This document shows positions 42,428 to 50,886 of a stretch of DNA of 64,000 nucleotides, piece by piece. The position numbers and the translations under genes are program-made. This DNA comes from JANMMJ01 sp964543235 (lineage in GTDB: Bacteria > Pseudomonadota > Alphaproteobacteria > Rhizobiales > Aestuariivirgaceae). Position 1 is the first letter of the stretch, and each line of letters starts with the position of its first letter. The notes beneath the pieces are model-generated. The model saw nothing but the letters and a program-made list of their open reading frames with translations. It did not search any database and was not told the DNA's origin. The DNA is taken from assembly GCA_964543235.1 (NCBI GenBank), contig CAZIXE010000017.1, forward strand, positions 1-64,000. Reading direction: 5' to 3'.

Positions 42428-43456
42428 ATGGTGAAACGTCCCACTATCCGTGACCTCGCACTGGCCTCCGGCGTCAGCATGGCAACCGTCGACCGCGTTC
42501 TGAACCGTCGCCTGCCGGTGCGCGAGGACACGGCCCTGCGCGTCATGGCGGCCGCCGAAGCGATCGGCTTTCATGCCACCAGCCTGCTCCGCCAGCGCCT
42601 GCAGGAAACGCCCAAGCGCACCTTCGGCTTTCTGCTGCAGAAGCGCGATCAGGAGTTCTACCGAAATTTTGCCGCTGCCTTGTCGGCGGCCACCGCTGAG
42701 GCCCCAAACATCAGGGGCCGCGCCCTGGTGGAATTCATCGATGAGATCATTCCGGCGCGGATCGCCGCTGGTATTCGCGAGGCGGCACAGCGTTGCGATG
42801 CCATGGCCATAGTCGCCGTCGACCACCCTTTGGTGAATGACGCGATTGCCGAGGCCAGCCGCAACGGCAAGCCCGTGGTGACCCTTCTGACCGATGTGAC
42901 GGCACCCCAGCGCACGGCCTATCTTGCCGCCGATTCCAGGCGTTGTGGTCGCACCGCGGGTTGGACCATTTCGCGTCTCGCCAGGAATCCCGGCACCATC
43001 GGCATCCTCCTCGGCAGCCACCGCTATCTCAGCCAGGAGCTGGCCGAGATGAGCTTTCGCAGCTACATGCGCGAGCATGCACCCGGCTTCCGCCTGCTCG
43101 AGCCTTTGGTCAATCTCGACGACGCACGCATCGCTTATGAGGCGATTGTCGATATGATCGGCTCCAATCCCGACCTTGTCGGCATCTATGCTGCCGGCGG
43201 TGGCGCCGAGGGCCTGATTCAGGCGCTGCGCGATGAAGACGCTGGCGGCCGCGTCGTGGCCGTCTGCAACGAGCTGACGGCGCAATCTCGCGCTGCCCTG
43301 ATCGACGGCACCATTGACATGGTCCTCGACACACCGATCTGCGAAATGTCGCGCCGCGCTATCGAGGTCATGGTGCGGGCTTGCAATGGCGACAGTCTTG
43401 AGGGCTGGCAGCATGTTCTGTTCCCGCCCACCATGGTCATCCGCGAGAGTCTCTGA
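42428..43456 (+). CDS. LacI family transcriptional regulator
   Basis: A 342-residue regulator. The N-terminal helix-turn-helix is classical (TIRDLALASGVSMATVDRVLN), then a hinge (AAAEAIGFHATSL) and a periplasmic-binding-like sensor with TFGFLLQKRDQEFYRNF. The start MVKRPTIRD is unambiguous. It lies upstream of, and co-oriented with, an ABC sugar importer and is presumably its regulator. The effector is probably the transported sugar. Confidence 0.9.
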   Translation: MVKRPTIRDLALASGVSMATVDRVLNRRLPVREDTALRVMAAAEAIGFHATSLLRQRLQETPKRTFGFLLQKRDQEFYRNFAAALSAATAEAPNIRGRALVEFIDEIIPARIAAGIREAAQRCDAMAIVAVDHPLVNDAIAEASRNGKPVVTLLTDVTAPQRTAYLAADSRRCGRTAGWTISRLARNPGTIGILLGSHRYLSQELAEMSFRSYMREHAPGFRLLEPLVNLDDARIAYEAIVDMIGSNPDLVGIYAAGGGAEGLIQALRDEDAGGRVVAVCNELTAQSRAALIDGTIDMVLDTPICEMSRRAIEVMVRACNGDSLEGWQHVLFPPTMVIRESL

Positions 43457-43777
43457 CATTGCCCCGCATTCCTGCTGCGTCGAGTCCTGATAGTTTCTGA
43501 TAGGAACGCACTCACTTGAAAGCTCCGGCTTGACTTAGATCAAGTCTGGAATATTCTATTCACACAACGGGGTTTTGTTTCAAACGTTCCGTTCGTGACT
43601 GGCAGCAGCCGGCTAAGAAGCTGCGTCGGAACCAAGGGAGGACTGCGCAGCCAATCAGCGCCAGGCGTTTGCCGGCGACGGCACCCAACGGCTTCCCGCT
43701 ATCGATAATCGGCCCCCGCAAGGGGGTTTCCGGCAACTCATGGGGCGACCGGACGCCCTGCTCGGAGGAGAATAGCA
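43457..43777 (+). other. regulatory gap upstream of the second sugar importer
   Basis: A 321-bp gap without a gene. It contains a direct repeat CTGATAG (43487-43493 and 43497-43503), the FNR-like/promoter element at 43530-43557 and a GGAGGAGAA ribosome site just before the binding-protein ATG. The leader from the predicted promoter to the ATG is about 200 nt; no riboswitch class was recognised in it. Confidence 0.5.
43530..43557 (+). promoter_or_regulatory. sigma70-like promoter overlapping an FNR-like dyad
   Basis: TTGACT (43530-43535) and TATTCT (43552-43557) are separated by 16 bp, a plausible housekeeping promoter for the sugar importer. The same bases form TTGAC-TTAG-ATCAA (43530-43543), an FNR/NNR-type dyad. 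A protein bound here would block RNA polymerase, implying anaerobic repression if the site is real. Confidence 0.5.
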
Positions 43778-44722
43778 ATGAAGAAAACAGTTCTGGCCCT
43801 GGCCTTCACGGCGCTCATGTCGAGTTCGGCGCTCGCCGCAAAGGTGGGCGTAACGATGGCTCTTTTCGACGACAACTTCCTGACCGTCCTTCGCAATGGC
43901 ATGGTCAAACAGGCCAAGGGTATGGATGGTGTCGAACTGCAGGTCGAAGACGCGCAGAACGATGTGGCAAAGCAGCTGGACCAGATCAAGAACTTCATCG
44001 CCTCGGGCGTTGACGCCATCATCGTCAATCCGGTCGACACTTCTGCGACCCAGGCCATGACCGACGCTGCCGCGGCAGCCAACGTTCCGCTTGTCTATGT
44101 CAATCGGCAGCCAATCAACATTGACACACTGCCCGACAACCAGGCCTTCGTCGCTTCCAATGAAATCGAATCCGGCACGCTGGAGACCTTCGAGATCTGC
44201 AAGATCCTCCGTGGCAAAGGCAAGGCCGGAGGCGCTACGGCCTATGTCATCATGGGTGAATTGTCCAACCAGGCTGCCGTGCAACGCACGAAGGACATCC
44301 AGGATGTCATCGGCATGGATATGTGCAACTTCATCACCATCATCGACAAACAGACCTCGAACTGGCGCCGCGACGAGGCCCAGAACCTCATGACCAATTG
44401 GCTGTCGAGCGGCACGAAGTTCGATGCCGTGATCGCCAACAACGATGAAAGCGCCATCGGTGCAATCCAGGCCATGAAGGCTGCGGGCGTCTCGATGGAA
44501 GATGTCGTTGTGGGAGGCGTTGACGCTACCCAGGATGCGCTCGCCGCCATGCAGGCCGGAGAGCTTGACGTTACCGTGTTCCAGGACGCCGCCGGACAGG
44601 GTGCGGGTGCGCTCGATGCCGCTCTGAAACTGGCCAAGGGCGAGGCCGTGGACCGCAAGGTTTACATACCCTTCCAGTTGGTCACTCCCGCCAACATCGA
44701 TCAGTTCCTCAAAAGGAATTGA
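43778..44722 (+). CDS. sugar ABC transporter substrate-binding protein
   Basis: A 314-residue periplasmic binding protein with signal MKKTVLALAFTALMSSSALA. The mature part (KVGVTMALFDDNFLTVLRNGM, DAIIVNPVDTSATQAMTDAA, VPLVYVNRQPINID) is the ribose/inositol-type fold I. GGAGGAGAA precedes the ATG. It is the first structural gene after the LacI-type regulator and is followed by a hairpin before the permease. It is distinct in sequence from the binding protein at 14639-15607. Confidence 0.93.
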   Translation: MKKTVLALAFTALMSSSALAAKVGVTMALFDDNFLTVLRNGMVKQAKGMDGVELQVEDAQNDVAKQLDQIKNFIASGVDAIIVNPVDTSATQAMTDAAAAANVPLVYVNRQPINIDTLPDNQAFVASNEIESGTLETFEICKILRGKGKAGGATAYVIMGELSNQAAVQRTKDIQDVIGMDMCNFITIIDKQTSNWRRDEAQNLMTNWLSSGTKFDAVIANNDESAIGAIQAMKAAGVSMEDVVVGGVDATQDALAAMQAGELDVTVFQDAAGQGAGALDAALKLAKGEAVDRKVYIPFQLVTPANIDQFLKRN

Positions 44723-44746
44723 GCTGGAGAGGGACCTGGCCGGAGC

Positions 44747-44762
44747 GGCGGAAAATTCCGCC
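44747..44762 (+). other. intergenic hairpin between binding-protein and permease genes
   Basis: GGCGGAA and TTCCGCC form a perfect 7-bp stem with a 2-nt loop in the 197-bp gap. It is flanked by a 13-bp direct repeat (44738-44750 and 44768-44780). No T-tract follows, so it is more likely an mRNA-stabilising or attenuating structure favouring binding-protein expression than a full terminator. Confidence 0.5.
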
Positions 44763-44919
44763 GGTCCGGCCGGAGCGGCGCCCGGCCGTCCACACCGCAG
44801 TGTCATCATTGTCGTGTGATAGCCTACCGCGAACGGCTATTCCCAATTGCCGCAATTCTATTAGCATGTGGCCTGAGCGGCTGGGCTGCTGTGGCATCGC
44901 CGCAACGGAGGGCTAGGGA

Positions 44920-45996
44920 GTGGTAGACACAAATCTCGGCGTCGGCGGCCTCACCTACGACAAGTCGAAACGGGTGTGGCCGCCCGAATTGAGTGTGCTG
45001 TTGGCGCTCATTGTCATCGTCACCGCCTTTGAGCTTCTTGGACGTCTCGTTGTCGGAGACAGTTTTCTGTTCAATACCCGCGAAAACGTTGCCGGGATAT
45101 TCAACCAGCAGCGCCTGGAAATCATCATTCTGCAGGTTTCGATTGTCGGCATCATTGCCATCGGCGTGACGCAGGTGATCATCTCAGGTGGCATTGATCT
45201 ATCTTCTGGCTCGATCGTTGGCGCCACCGCGATGATTGCCATGTCCTTTGCCCAGGTTGCCATCGTCAACGGCAACCCCAATCCCAAGGCGATCTTCCCG
45301 GAGCTGGGCTGGCTTGATCTCCCGGTGATTGTCCCGATCCTGGCCGGCCTGGCCTGCGGACTGGTGGCCGGCCTGGTCAACGGCCTGTTGATTGCCTATA
45401 CGCGCATTCCTCCTTTCATCGCCACGCTTGGCATGATGGTGACGGCACGCGGCATCGCCAAGTGGTGGTCGAAAGGCAACCCCATTTCCTTCCCGACTGA
45501 CAGCTTCGCCATGATTGGCAAGGGACTGATGCCGGTGGTGATCTTCATTGCCCTGGCCATCTTGTTCCAGCTCATCATGACCTACACGAAATATGGCAAG
45601 CACTGCTACGCCATCGGTTCCAACGAAGAGGCCGCACGCATCTCCGGTATCAAAGTCGAACATCACAAAATCCTCGTCTATGTGATTGCCGGCACCCTGG
45701 CATCCGTCGCCGCACTTGTGCTGAGTTCCAAGAATCTCACGGCCCAGGCCGGCATGGGCGTGATGTACGAACTCGATGCCATCGCCATGGCTGTCATCGG
45801 CGGCGTGTCATTGCGGGGCGGCCGCGGATCGATCGTCGGTACCGTGCTCGGAGCCCTGATATTTGGCGTCATCATCTCCGGCTTCACCTTCCTCAGGCTC
45901 GATGCCTATTACCAGGAGATGGTCAAGGGCGCGATTATCGTCGGCGCCGTTGTCCTCGACCAGATTCGTCAGCGTCACCGCGTTACAGGAGCCTAA
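44920..45996 (+). CDS. sugar ABC transporter permease (CUT2 family)
   Basis: A 358-residue membrane protein with about ten helices. Key blocks are GGIDLSSGSIVGATAMIA near residue 90, IPPFIATLGMMVTARGIAKW, the coupling loop YAIGSNEEAARISGIKVEHHK, and GGVSLRGGRGSIVGTVLGALI. The GTG start at 44920 has GGAGG 8 nt upstream. It forms the channel with the ATPase gene that follows after 3 nt. Confidence 0.92.
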   Translation: MVDTNLGVGGLTYDKSKRVWPPELSVLLALIVIVTAFELLGRLVVGDSFLFNTRENVAGIFNQQRLEIIILQVSIVGIIAIGVTQVIISGGIDLSSGSIVGATAMIAMSFAQVAIVNGNPNPKAIFPELGWLDLPVIVPILAGLACGLVAGLVNGLLIAYTRIPPFIATLGMMVTARGIAKWWSKGNPISFPTDSFAMIGKGLMPVVIFIALAILFQLIMTYTKYGKHCYAIGSNEEAARISGIKVEHHKILVYVIAGTLASVAALVLSSKNLTAQAGMGVMYELDAIAMAVIGGVSLRGGRGSIVGTVLGALIFGVIISGFTFLRLDAYYQEMVKGAIIVGAVVLDQIRQRHRVTGA

Positions 45997-45999
45997 GCA

Positions 46000-46770
46000 A
46001 TGTCCGATGTCATTCTGCGCACCGAGGGCCTGACCAAGTACTATGGCGGCGTCCACGCTCTGGAGGACGCAAATTTCGAGCTGCGCCAGGGCGAGCACGT
46101 CGCGATCATGGGCGACAATGGGGCCGGCAAGTCGACCTTTGTGCGCCAGATTACCGGCGTCGAGCAGCCGACCCGCGGCAGGATCATTTTCGATGGCCGG
46201 GAGATGAACTTCTCCGGGCCGCTGGACGCGCGCGAGGCCGGTATCGAGGCCGTGTTCCAGAACCTGGCACTTGCCGATGATCTCGATGTGCCCTCGAACC
46301 TGTTCCTCGGCCGCGAGAAGATCTGGTTCAACCTGGGCCCCTTTTCGATCCTTGATCGCAAGGCGATGCGCGAAGCAACCGCCAAGGCCCTGCTCCGCAC
46401 CGCCGTGAAGATTCCGAACCTGAGCAACACCATCCGCAACATGTCGGGCGGCCAGCGCCAGTGCGTGGCCATCGCCCGCACCGCGACATTTGCCTCCAAG
46501 CTGATCATCATGGACGAACCGACTGCCGCCCTGGGCGTTCAGGAGACCGCGCAAGTCGAGAATATCATCCGCACGCTGAAAGATAACGGCGAGCCCTTGA
46601 TCCTGATCTCGCACAACATGCGCCAGGTCTTCGACTTGGCCGACCGCATCGTCGTCTTCCGTCGCGGCCGCATCGTCGCCAACCTGCGCAAGCAGGAGAC
46701 CTCCGGGGAAGACGTGGTGGCCTATATCACCGGCGCCAAGACCGGCACGGAATTTGCTGAGGCCGCCTGA
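46000..46770 (+). CDS. sugar ABC transporter ATP-binding protein
   Basis: A 256-residue single ATPase domain: Walker A MGDNGAGKSTFVRQ, signature MSGGQRQCVAIARTA, Walker B LIIMDEPTAALG and switch His in LISHNMRQVF. It is the FrcA-like short form, as in the other importer of this window. The preceding GCCTAAGCA junction gives an immediate restart after the permease. It energises the LacI-adjacent importer. Confidence 0.93.
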   Translation: MSDVILRTEGLTKYYGGVHALEDANFELRQGEHVAIMGDNGAGKSTFVRQITGVEQPTRGRIIFDGREMNFSGPLDAREAGIEAVFQNLALADDLDVPSNLFLGREKIWFNLGPFSILDRKAMREATAKALLRTAVKIPNLSNTIRNMSGGQRQCVAIARTATFASKLIIMDEPTAALGVQETAQVENIIRTLKDNGEPLILISHNMRQVFDLADRIVVFRRGRIVANLRKQETSGEDVVAYITGAKTGTEFAEAA

Positions 46771-46898
46771 CGCAACGGGCGAGGTCGCGATGCGCTCTTG
46801 GGATAGTCCCGCGCAGCCGGCGCTCAGGCAGGTCCACAGCCTTGCTGTCTGCTGCGCGCCCGGCCCCTCGACCGCCCCCGCGCTGCCGGGGAACTGAC

Positions 46899-47183
46899 AT
46901 GGCTGCCGTTCGGAGCGGAACTGCCGCCGGCACCGCACGGCCTGAGAAACTCGATGATCTCCGCGCGCTCATCGCAACGGGCCAGCTTGACGCTGGCGGG
47001 AAACTCGAGTCGGTCGCTAGGTTCATGCTTGAAAACCCCTCTGACGTCGCCTTCCTCAGCGCCCAGAAGATCGCCAGGCGCTGCGGGGTTTCGGCCACGT
47101 CCGTGCAACGCTTGGCCTACCGATTGGGCTACGACAGCTACACGGACTTCCGCGGCTTGTTCCGCAGAGCCATTCGCAAGTGA
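46899..47183 (+). CDS. stand-alone RpiR-type HTH domain protein
   Basis: A 94-residue protein consisting only of the N-terminal DNA-binding domain of RpiR-family regulators (SVARFMLENPSDVAFLSAQKIARRCGVSATSV, then LAYRLGYDSYTDFR). The SIS sugar-phosphate-binding domain of normal members (about 280 residues) is absent. No SIS-like sequence follows in any frame, so this is either a true mini-regulator or a decayed remnant. The ATG at 46899 has GGGGA upstream. It lies 128 bp after the importer ATPase gene. Confidence 0.7.
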   Translation: MAAVRSGTAAGTARPEKLDDLRALIATGQLDAGGKLESVARFMLENPSDVAFLSAQKIARRCGVSATSVQRLAYRLGYDSYTDFRGLFRRAIRK

Positions 47184-47314
47184 ACGCCGCCCCGGAAGGG
47201 CACGTGGAAACCCGCCGCTCCCGCCGCCATCCTCACAATTCAATTCAATTCGAACAATCGCGTTAGCCATGTTTGAAGGCCGTCGGCCTATCTTGGGGCC
47301 GTGAGTGACCGACC

Positions 47315-47623
47315 ATGGATTTCGCGGTTTCATTGCTGTTCCCCCAGGCTTTCACCGCCGAGCGCCGCGCCAGCCCGCGTTACCGCGTGTCCAAGGCGGC
47401 AATCCTGAAGTTGCCGGATGACTCCCGGCAGCTTTCTGCCAATATTGTCAACATGAGCGCCGGCGGAGCGGCGCTCGAAGTCGCGGCCACGGCCGCCCTG
47501 CCCGCGGCCTTCGAGCTCGTCATCGCCGCGGAGGGGCTGAGTTTCCACGCCAAAGTCAGATGGCGCCGTGGCGCCTTGGTGGGCGTCCAGTTCGAGGGCG
47601 AAGCGCAACGCCTCGGCCGCTGA
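47315..47623 (+). CDS. PilZ domain protein
   Basis: A 102-residue protein formed almost wholly by one PilZ domain. The c-di-GMP-binding motifs are seen as ERRASPRYRV (RxxxR) and NMSAGGAAL ([D/N]xSxxG). The second half (AKVRWRRGALVGVQF) matches the last strands. It is likely a c-di-GMP effector. No partner gene is adjacent, and the flanks are intergenic on both sides. Confidence 0.85.
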   Translation: MDFAVSLLFPQAFTAERRASPRYRVSKAAILKLPDDSRQLSANIVNMSAGGAALEVAATAALPAAFELVIAAEGLSFHAKVRWRRGALVGVQFEGEAQRLGR

Positions 47624-47866
47624 ACCTGGCGCCGCTTGTTCCCCTGGGACCCACCCGCCACGTCGCCTGCCATTTCCCGCTCGTGGAGCGCTGACCCCGC
47701 CTTCGACCCCGCCGGCAGCCCGCACCACGGTTGTCAAAGGCGTGTCGCAGCGCTGTCATTGCACGGTTTCGCGTGTCGTTTGTCATCGCTTTCACCACCC
47801 GGTCCGACCCCCTTGTGGCCGGTCGGCCCCTATGTTTTACTCCCTGAAATAATTGAGGATGCGCCC

Positions 47867-49180
47867 GTGAAGATCACCCGACGGCACGCCGGAAAACTTG
47901 TGGCCGCGGCCCTTGCTGCGCCGGCCGTCATGGCCGCAGCGCCAGGCCCCGGGCCCGAGCTGGTGGTAAACAGCTGGTACAAGCTGGTGCTTGAGCTGGT
48001 CCGCCACACCGCCACCTATTCGCCGCCGGTGGCCAGCCGCGCCTTCGCCTATCTGGGCATTATTGCTTACGAATCTGCCGCTACCGGCACGCCGCGCCTG
48101 TTGAGCCTCGCCGGCCAGGTCAAATGGCTGGATGCGGTGCCGGGACGCGAAACCGGCAAGACCTATGACGAAGCCCTGGTGCAGCACGGGGCCCTGTCAT
48201 ATGCAGTGGCCGAACTCTTCGCCAACACCGGCCCCACCGGCCAGCGGGTCATTGCCCGCCTGCGTGACAGGCTCGGCCGCGAGGCAGCCAGCGGCGTCGC
48301 CCCCGAGGTCGCCGCGCGCAGCACTGCCCTTGGCCGGGCCGTGGCCGCGCATGTCCTGAAACTGGCCGCGAACGATGGCGGCGCCATTGTCGAGAACCTT
48401 GGATTCCCTCCTGAGTATCAGCTGGGCACCGGCCCCGCCAGCTGGGTACCCACCAGCACGATTGCGCTCCAGCAGAAGCCGCTCCTGCCCTTTTGGGGCC
48501 ACAACCGCACCTTCGCCATGCCCGATGGCGCCGCCTGCCCCCTGCCCCCGCCGCCCGAATACAGCGAAGACACTTCTTCGCCATTCTATCGCGAAGCCCT
48601 CGAAGTCTACGACACGGTCCGCAAAATCACCCCCGAACAGCGCGCCATCGCCCGGTTCTGGTCGGATGACCCCATGCTGTCGCCAACCCCGCCCGGACAC
48701 TGGATTTCCATCGCCCTGCAGATAGCCGAGCGCGATCGGATGGATCTGGAGCGTACCGTCGAGTTGCTGGCCCGCCTTGGCATGGTGCTGGGCGATGCGT
48801 TCATCGCCTGCTGGCAATCGAAGTATGTCTATGACCTGCTGCGTCCCCTCACCTATATCCGGCGGCTCATCGATCCCGGCTGGCAGACTGTCCTCATCAC
48901 CCCGCCATTTCCCGAATACCCGAGCGGCCACAGCACCCAGTCGGGAGCGGCCGCAGTGGTGCTCACCGATCTTCTGGGCGAGGATTTTGCATTCGAAGAC
49001 GCAACCCATGTGCGCGACGGCATCGCCCCGCGCCACTATGCCAGCTTTTGGGAGGCTGCCAATGAAGCGGGGATTTCCAGGCTCTATGGCGGCATCCACT
49101 ACCGCAGCGCGATCGAACGCGGGCTGGCGCAGGGCCGCTGTGTCGCTGCCCATGTCACGGCGCTGCGCACCAGGAGCTGA
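47867..49180 (+). CDS. vanadium-dependent haloperoxidase-like / PAP2 phosphatase
   Basis: A 437-residue exported protein with a twin-Arg-like leader (KITRRHAGKLVAAALAAP). C-terminal PAP2/haloperoxidase sites are clear: SKYVYDLLRPLTYIR (Lys and Arg), PSGHS, and SRLYGGIHYRSAIERG (Arg and His). The family binds vanadate or phosphate with these residues; which activity applies here is unknown. The GTG start at 47867 follows TTGAGGA. It is 3 nt upstream of the UnbV-type gene, so the two form a pair. Confidence 0.85.
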   Translation: MKITRRHAGKLVAAALAAPAVMAAAPGPGPELVVNSWYKLVLELVRHTATYSPPVASRAFAYLGIIAYESAATGTPRLLSLAGQVKWLDAVPGRETGKTYDEALVQHGALSYAVAELFANTGPTGQRVIARLRDRLGREAASGVAPEVAARSTALGRAVAAHVLKLAANDGGAIVENLGFPPEYQLGTGPASWVPTSTIALQQKPLLPFWGHNRTFAMPDGAACPLPPPPEYSEDTSSPFYREALEVYDTVRKITPEQRAIARFWSDDPMLSPTPPGHWISIALQIAERDRMDLERTVELLARLGMVLGDAFIACWQSKYVYDLLRPLTYIRRLIDPGWQTVLITPPFPEYPSGHSTQSGAAAVVLTDLLGEDFAFEDATHVRDGIAPRHYASFWEAANEAGISRLYGGIHYRSAIERGLAQGRCVAAHVTALRTRS

Positions 49181-49183
49181 GCC

Positions 49184-50803
49184 ATGGCCTTGAAACTCCC
49201 GATACGGATCCTGCTTGCCGCCTGCGTCCTGGCCCCGGCGGCAGCGGCATATGCCGGGGAGCCCCCTCCGCCCGTCGCTCGCTTTGCTGAGGAAACAGCG
49301 ACGTCCGGTATTACCAGCATCTATGACGGCGACTGGGAATTCACGGTGGGCGGCGGCGCGGCGAGCTTCGACTGCAACGACGACGGCTTTCCCGACCTCT
49401 TTCTGGCCGGCGGCGAAGCACCTGCCAATTTCTATGTGAACCGCAGCACCCAAGGCGGTAACCTTCGTTTCGAAAGGTATGAGGCCGGACTTTCCATCCG
49501 GGGCGTCACCGGCGCCTATCCGCTCGACATTGACAGCGACGGCCGGACGGACCTTGTCGTCCTTCGCGTCGGTGAGAATCTTGTGATGCGCGGGCTTGGC
49601 GATTGCCGCTTCGAGCGTGCCAACGAGCAATGGGGTTTCGACGGCGGCGATGCCTGGTCGACGGCATTCGCGGCAGGCTGGGAACGTGGCGCGACCTGGC
49701 CGACCCTCGCGATTGGCAACTATATTGACCGCAACGAGGAAGTGTCGCCCTGGGGGTCCTGCACCGACAACTGGCTGCACCGGCCGCGCGGTGAAAACGA
49801 CAGCCCGGGGCAGCAATTTGCGCCGCCTCTGCCGCTCAAGCCCAGTTTCTGCCCGCTATCCATGCAGTTTACCGACTGGAACCGGTCGGGGACACCGTCT
49901 CTCCGCATTTCCAACGATCGGGAATACTATGAAGGCGGCCAGGAGCAGCTTTGGCAGATTGAACCCGGCCGGCCGCCGCGGCTTTACACCGACAAGGAAG
50001 GCTGGAGTCCGCTCAAAATCTGGGGCATGGGGATCGCGAGCACCGATCTCGATGGCGACGGCTATCCCGAATATTTCCTGACCAGCATGGCCGACAACAA
50101 GCTCCAGACCCTGGCGGAGCCGCAGGCCGCTGGCGCTCTCAGGCCGAACTACAAGGATATCGCTTATCCGCTGGGCCTAACCGCCCACCGGCCGCATACC
50201 GGCAACGATCTCAGACCCAGCACCGCCTGGCATGCCCAGTTCGAGGACGTCAACAATGACGGCCTCGCCGACCTTTTCATTGCCAAGGGCAATGTCGCCA
50301 GGATGCCCGATTTCGCCGCCCGGGACCCCAACAATCTGCTGCTCCAGACTGCCGGCGGCAAATTCGCCGAGGCTTCGGTGGAGGCCGGCGTCGCCAGCCT
50401 GGCGACGTCACGCGGCGGTGTTCTGGCCGACCTCAATCTCGATGGTCACGTCGACCTTGTCGTCGTCAATCGTTGGGAGAGCGCCCAGATTTGGCGCAAC
50501 ATCGGCAATTCCGGAAACTGGCTCCAGGTCCGGCTGCAACAGGATGGGCCCAATCCCCAGGCCATCGGCGCCTGGCTCGAAGTTCGCTGCGGCAATACCG
50601 TCCAGCGCCGCGAGATTGTCGCAGGCGGCGGCCATGTCAGCGGCCATGCCGGATGGTGGCATTTCGGACTGGGCAGCGAAACACGGGCCGATGTCCGGGT
50701 GATATGGCCAGACGGAAGCGCCGGCAGCTGGCAGCCGGTCGCCGCCGGCGGCTTTTATGTGATGACGAAGGACAGTGCCCCCCGCCGCTGGACGCCAGGC
50801 TAA
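49184..50803 (+). CDS. CRTAC1-like FG-GAP/ASPIC-UnbV repeat protein
   Basis: A 539-residue secreted protein: signal peptide ending near AAYAGE, several FG-GAP/VCBS-type calcium repeats (DCNDDGFPDLFL, DIDSDGRTDLVV, DLDGDGYPEYFL, DVNNDGLADLFI, DLNLDGHVDLVV) forming a propeller, and a C-terminal ASPIC/UnbV domain (WLQVRLQQDGPNPQAIGAWLEV, then VRVIWPDGS). Its function is not established for the family. Direct pairing with a haloperoxidase-like gene suggests a joint periplasmic or extracellular task. Confidence 0.88.
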   Translation: MALKLPIRILLAACVLAPAAAAYAGEPPPPVARFAEETATSGITSIYDGDWEFTVGGGAASFDCNDDGFPDLFLAGGEAPANFYVNRSTQGGNLRFERYEAGLSIRGVTGAYPLDIDSDGRTDLVVLRVGENLVMRGLGDCRFERANEQWGFDGGDAWSTAFAAGWERGATWPTLAIGNYIDRNEEVSPWGSCTDNWLHRPRGENDSPGQQFAPPLPLKPSFCPLSMQFTDWNRSGTPSLRISNDREYYEGGQEQLWQIEPGRPPRLYTDKEGWSPLKIWGMGIASTDLDGDGYPEYFLTSMADNKLQTLAEPQAAGALRPNYKDIAYPLGLTAHRPHTGNDLRPSTAWHAQFEDVNNDGLADLFIAKGNVARMPDFAARDPNNLLLQTAGGKFAEASVEAGVASLATSRGGVLADLNLDGHVDLVVVNRWESAQIWRNIGNSGNWLQVRLQQDGPNPQAIGAWLEVRCGNTVQRREIVAGGGHVSGHAGWWHFGLGSETRADVRVIWPDGSAGSWQPVAAGGFYVMTKDSAPRRWTPG

Positions 50804-50886
50804 GCGGCCGCTACGAGTGCTGCCGGGTAGGCGCCGCCGATTCCTTGTCGGCTGCAACTGCGGTGAGAACTGCTCGGGAGTCGCAC

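Noticed and set aside
46899..47314. Frameshifted full-length RpiR regulator
   Set aside because: No SIS-domain-like sequence was found in any forward frame after the stop before the PilZ gene.
48197..49816. A 539-codon minus-strand open frame opposite the haloperoxidase-like and UnbV genes
   Set aside because: It spans two clearly coding genes on the other strand and shows no motif or ribosome site.
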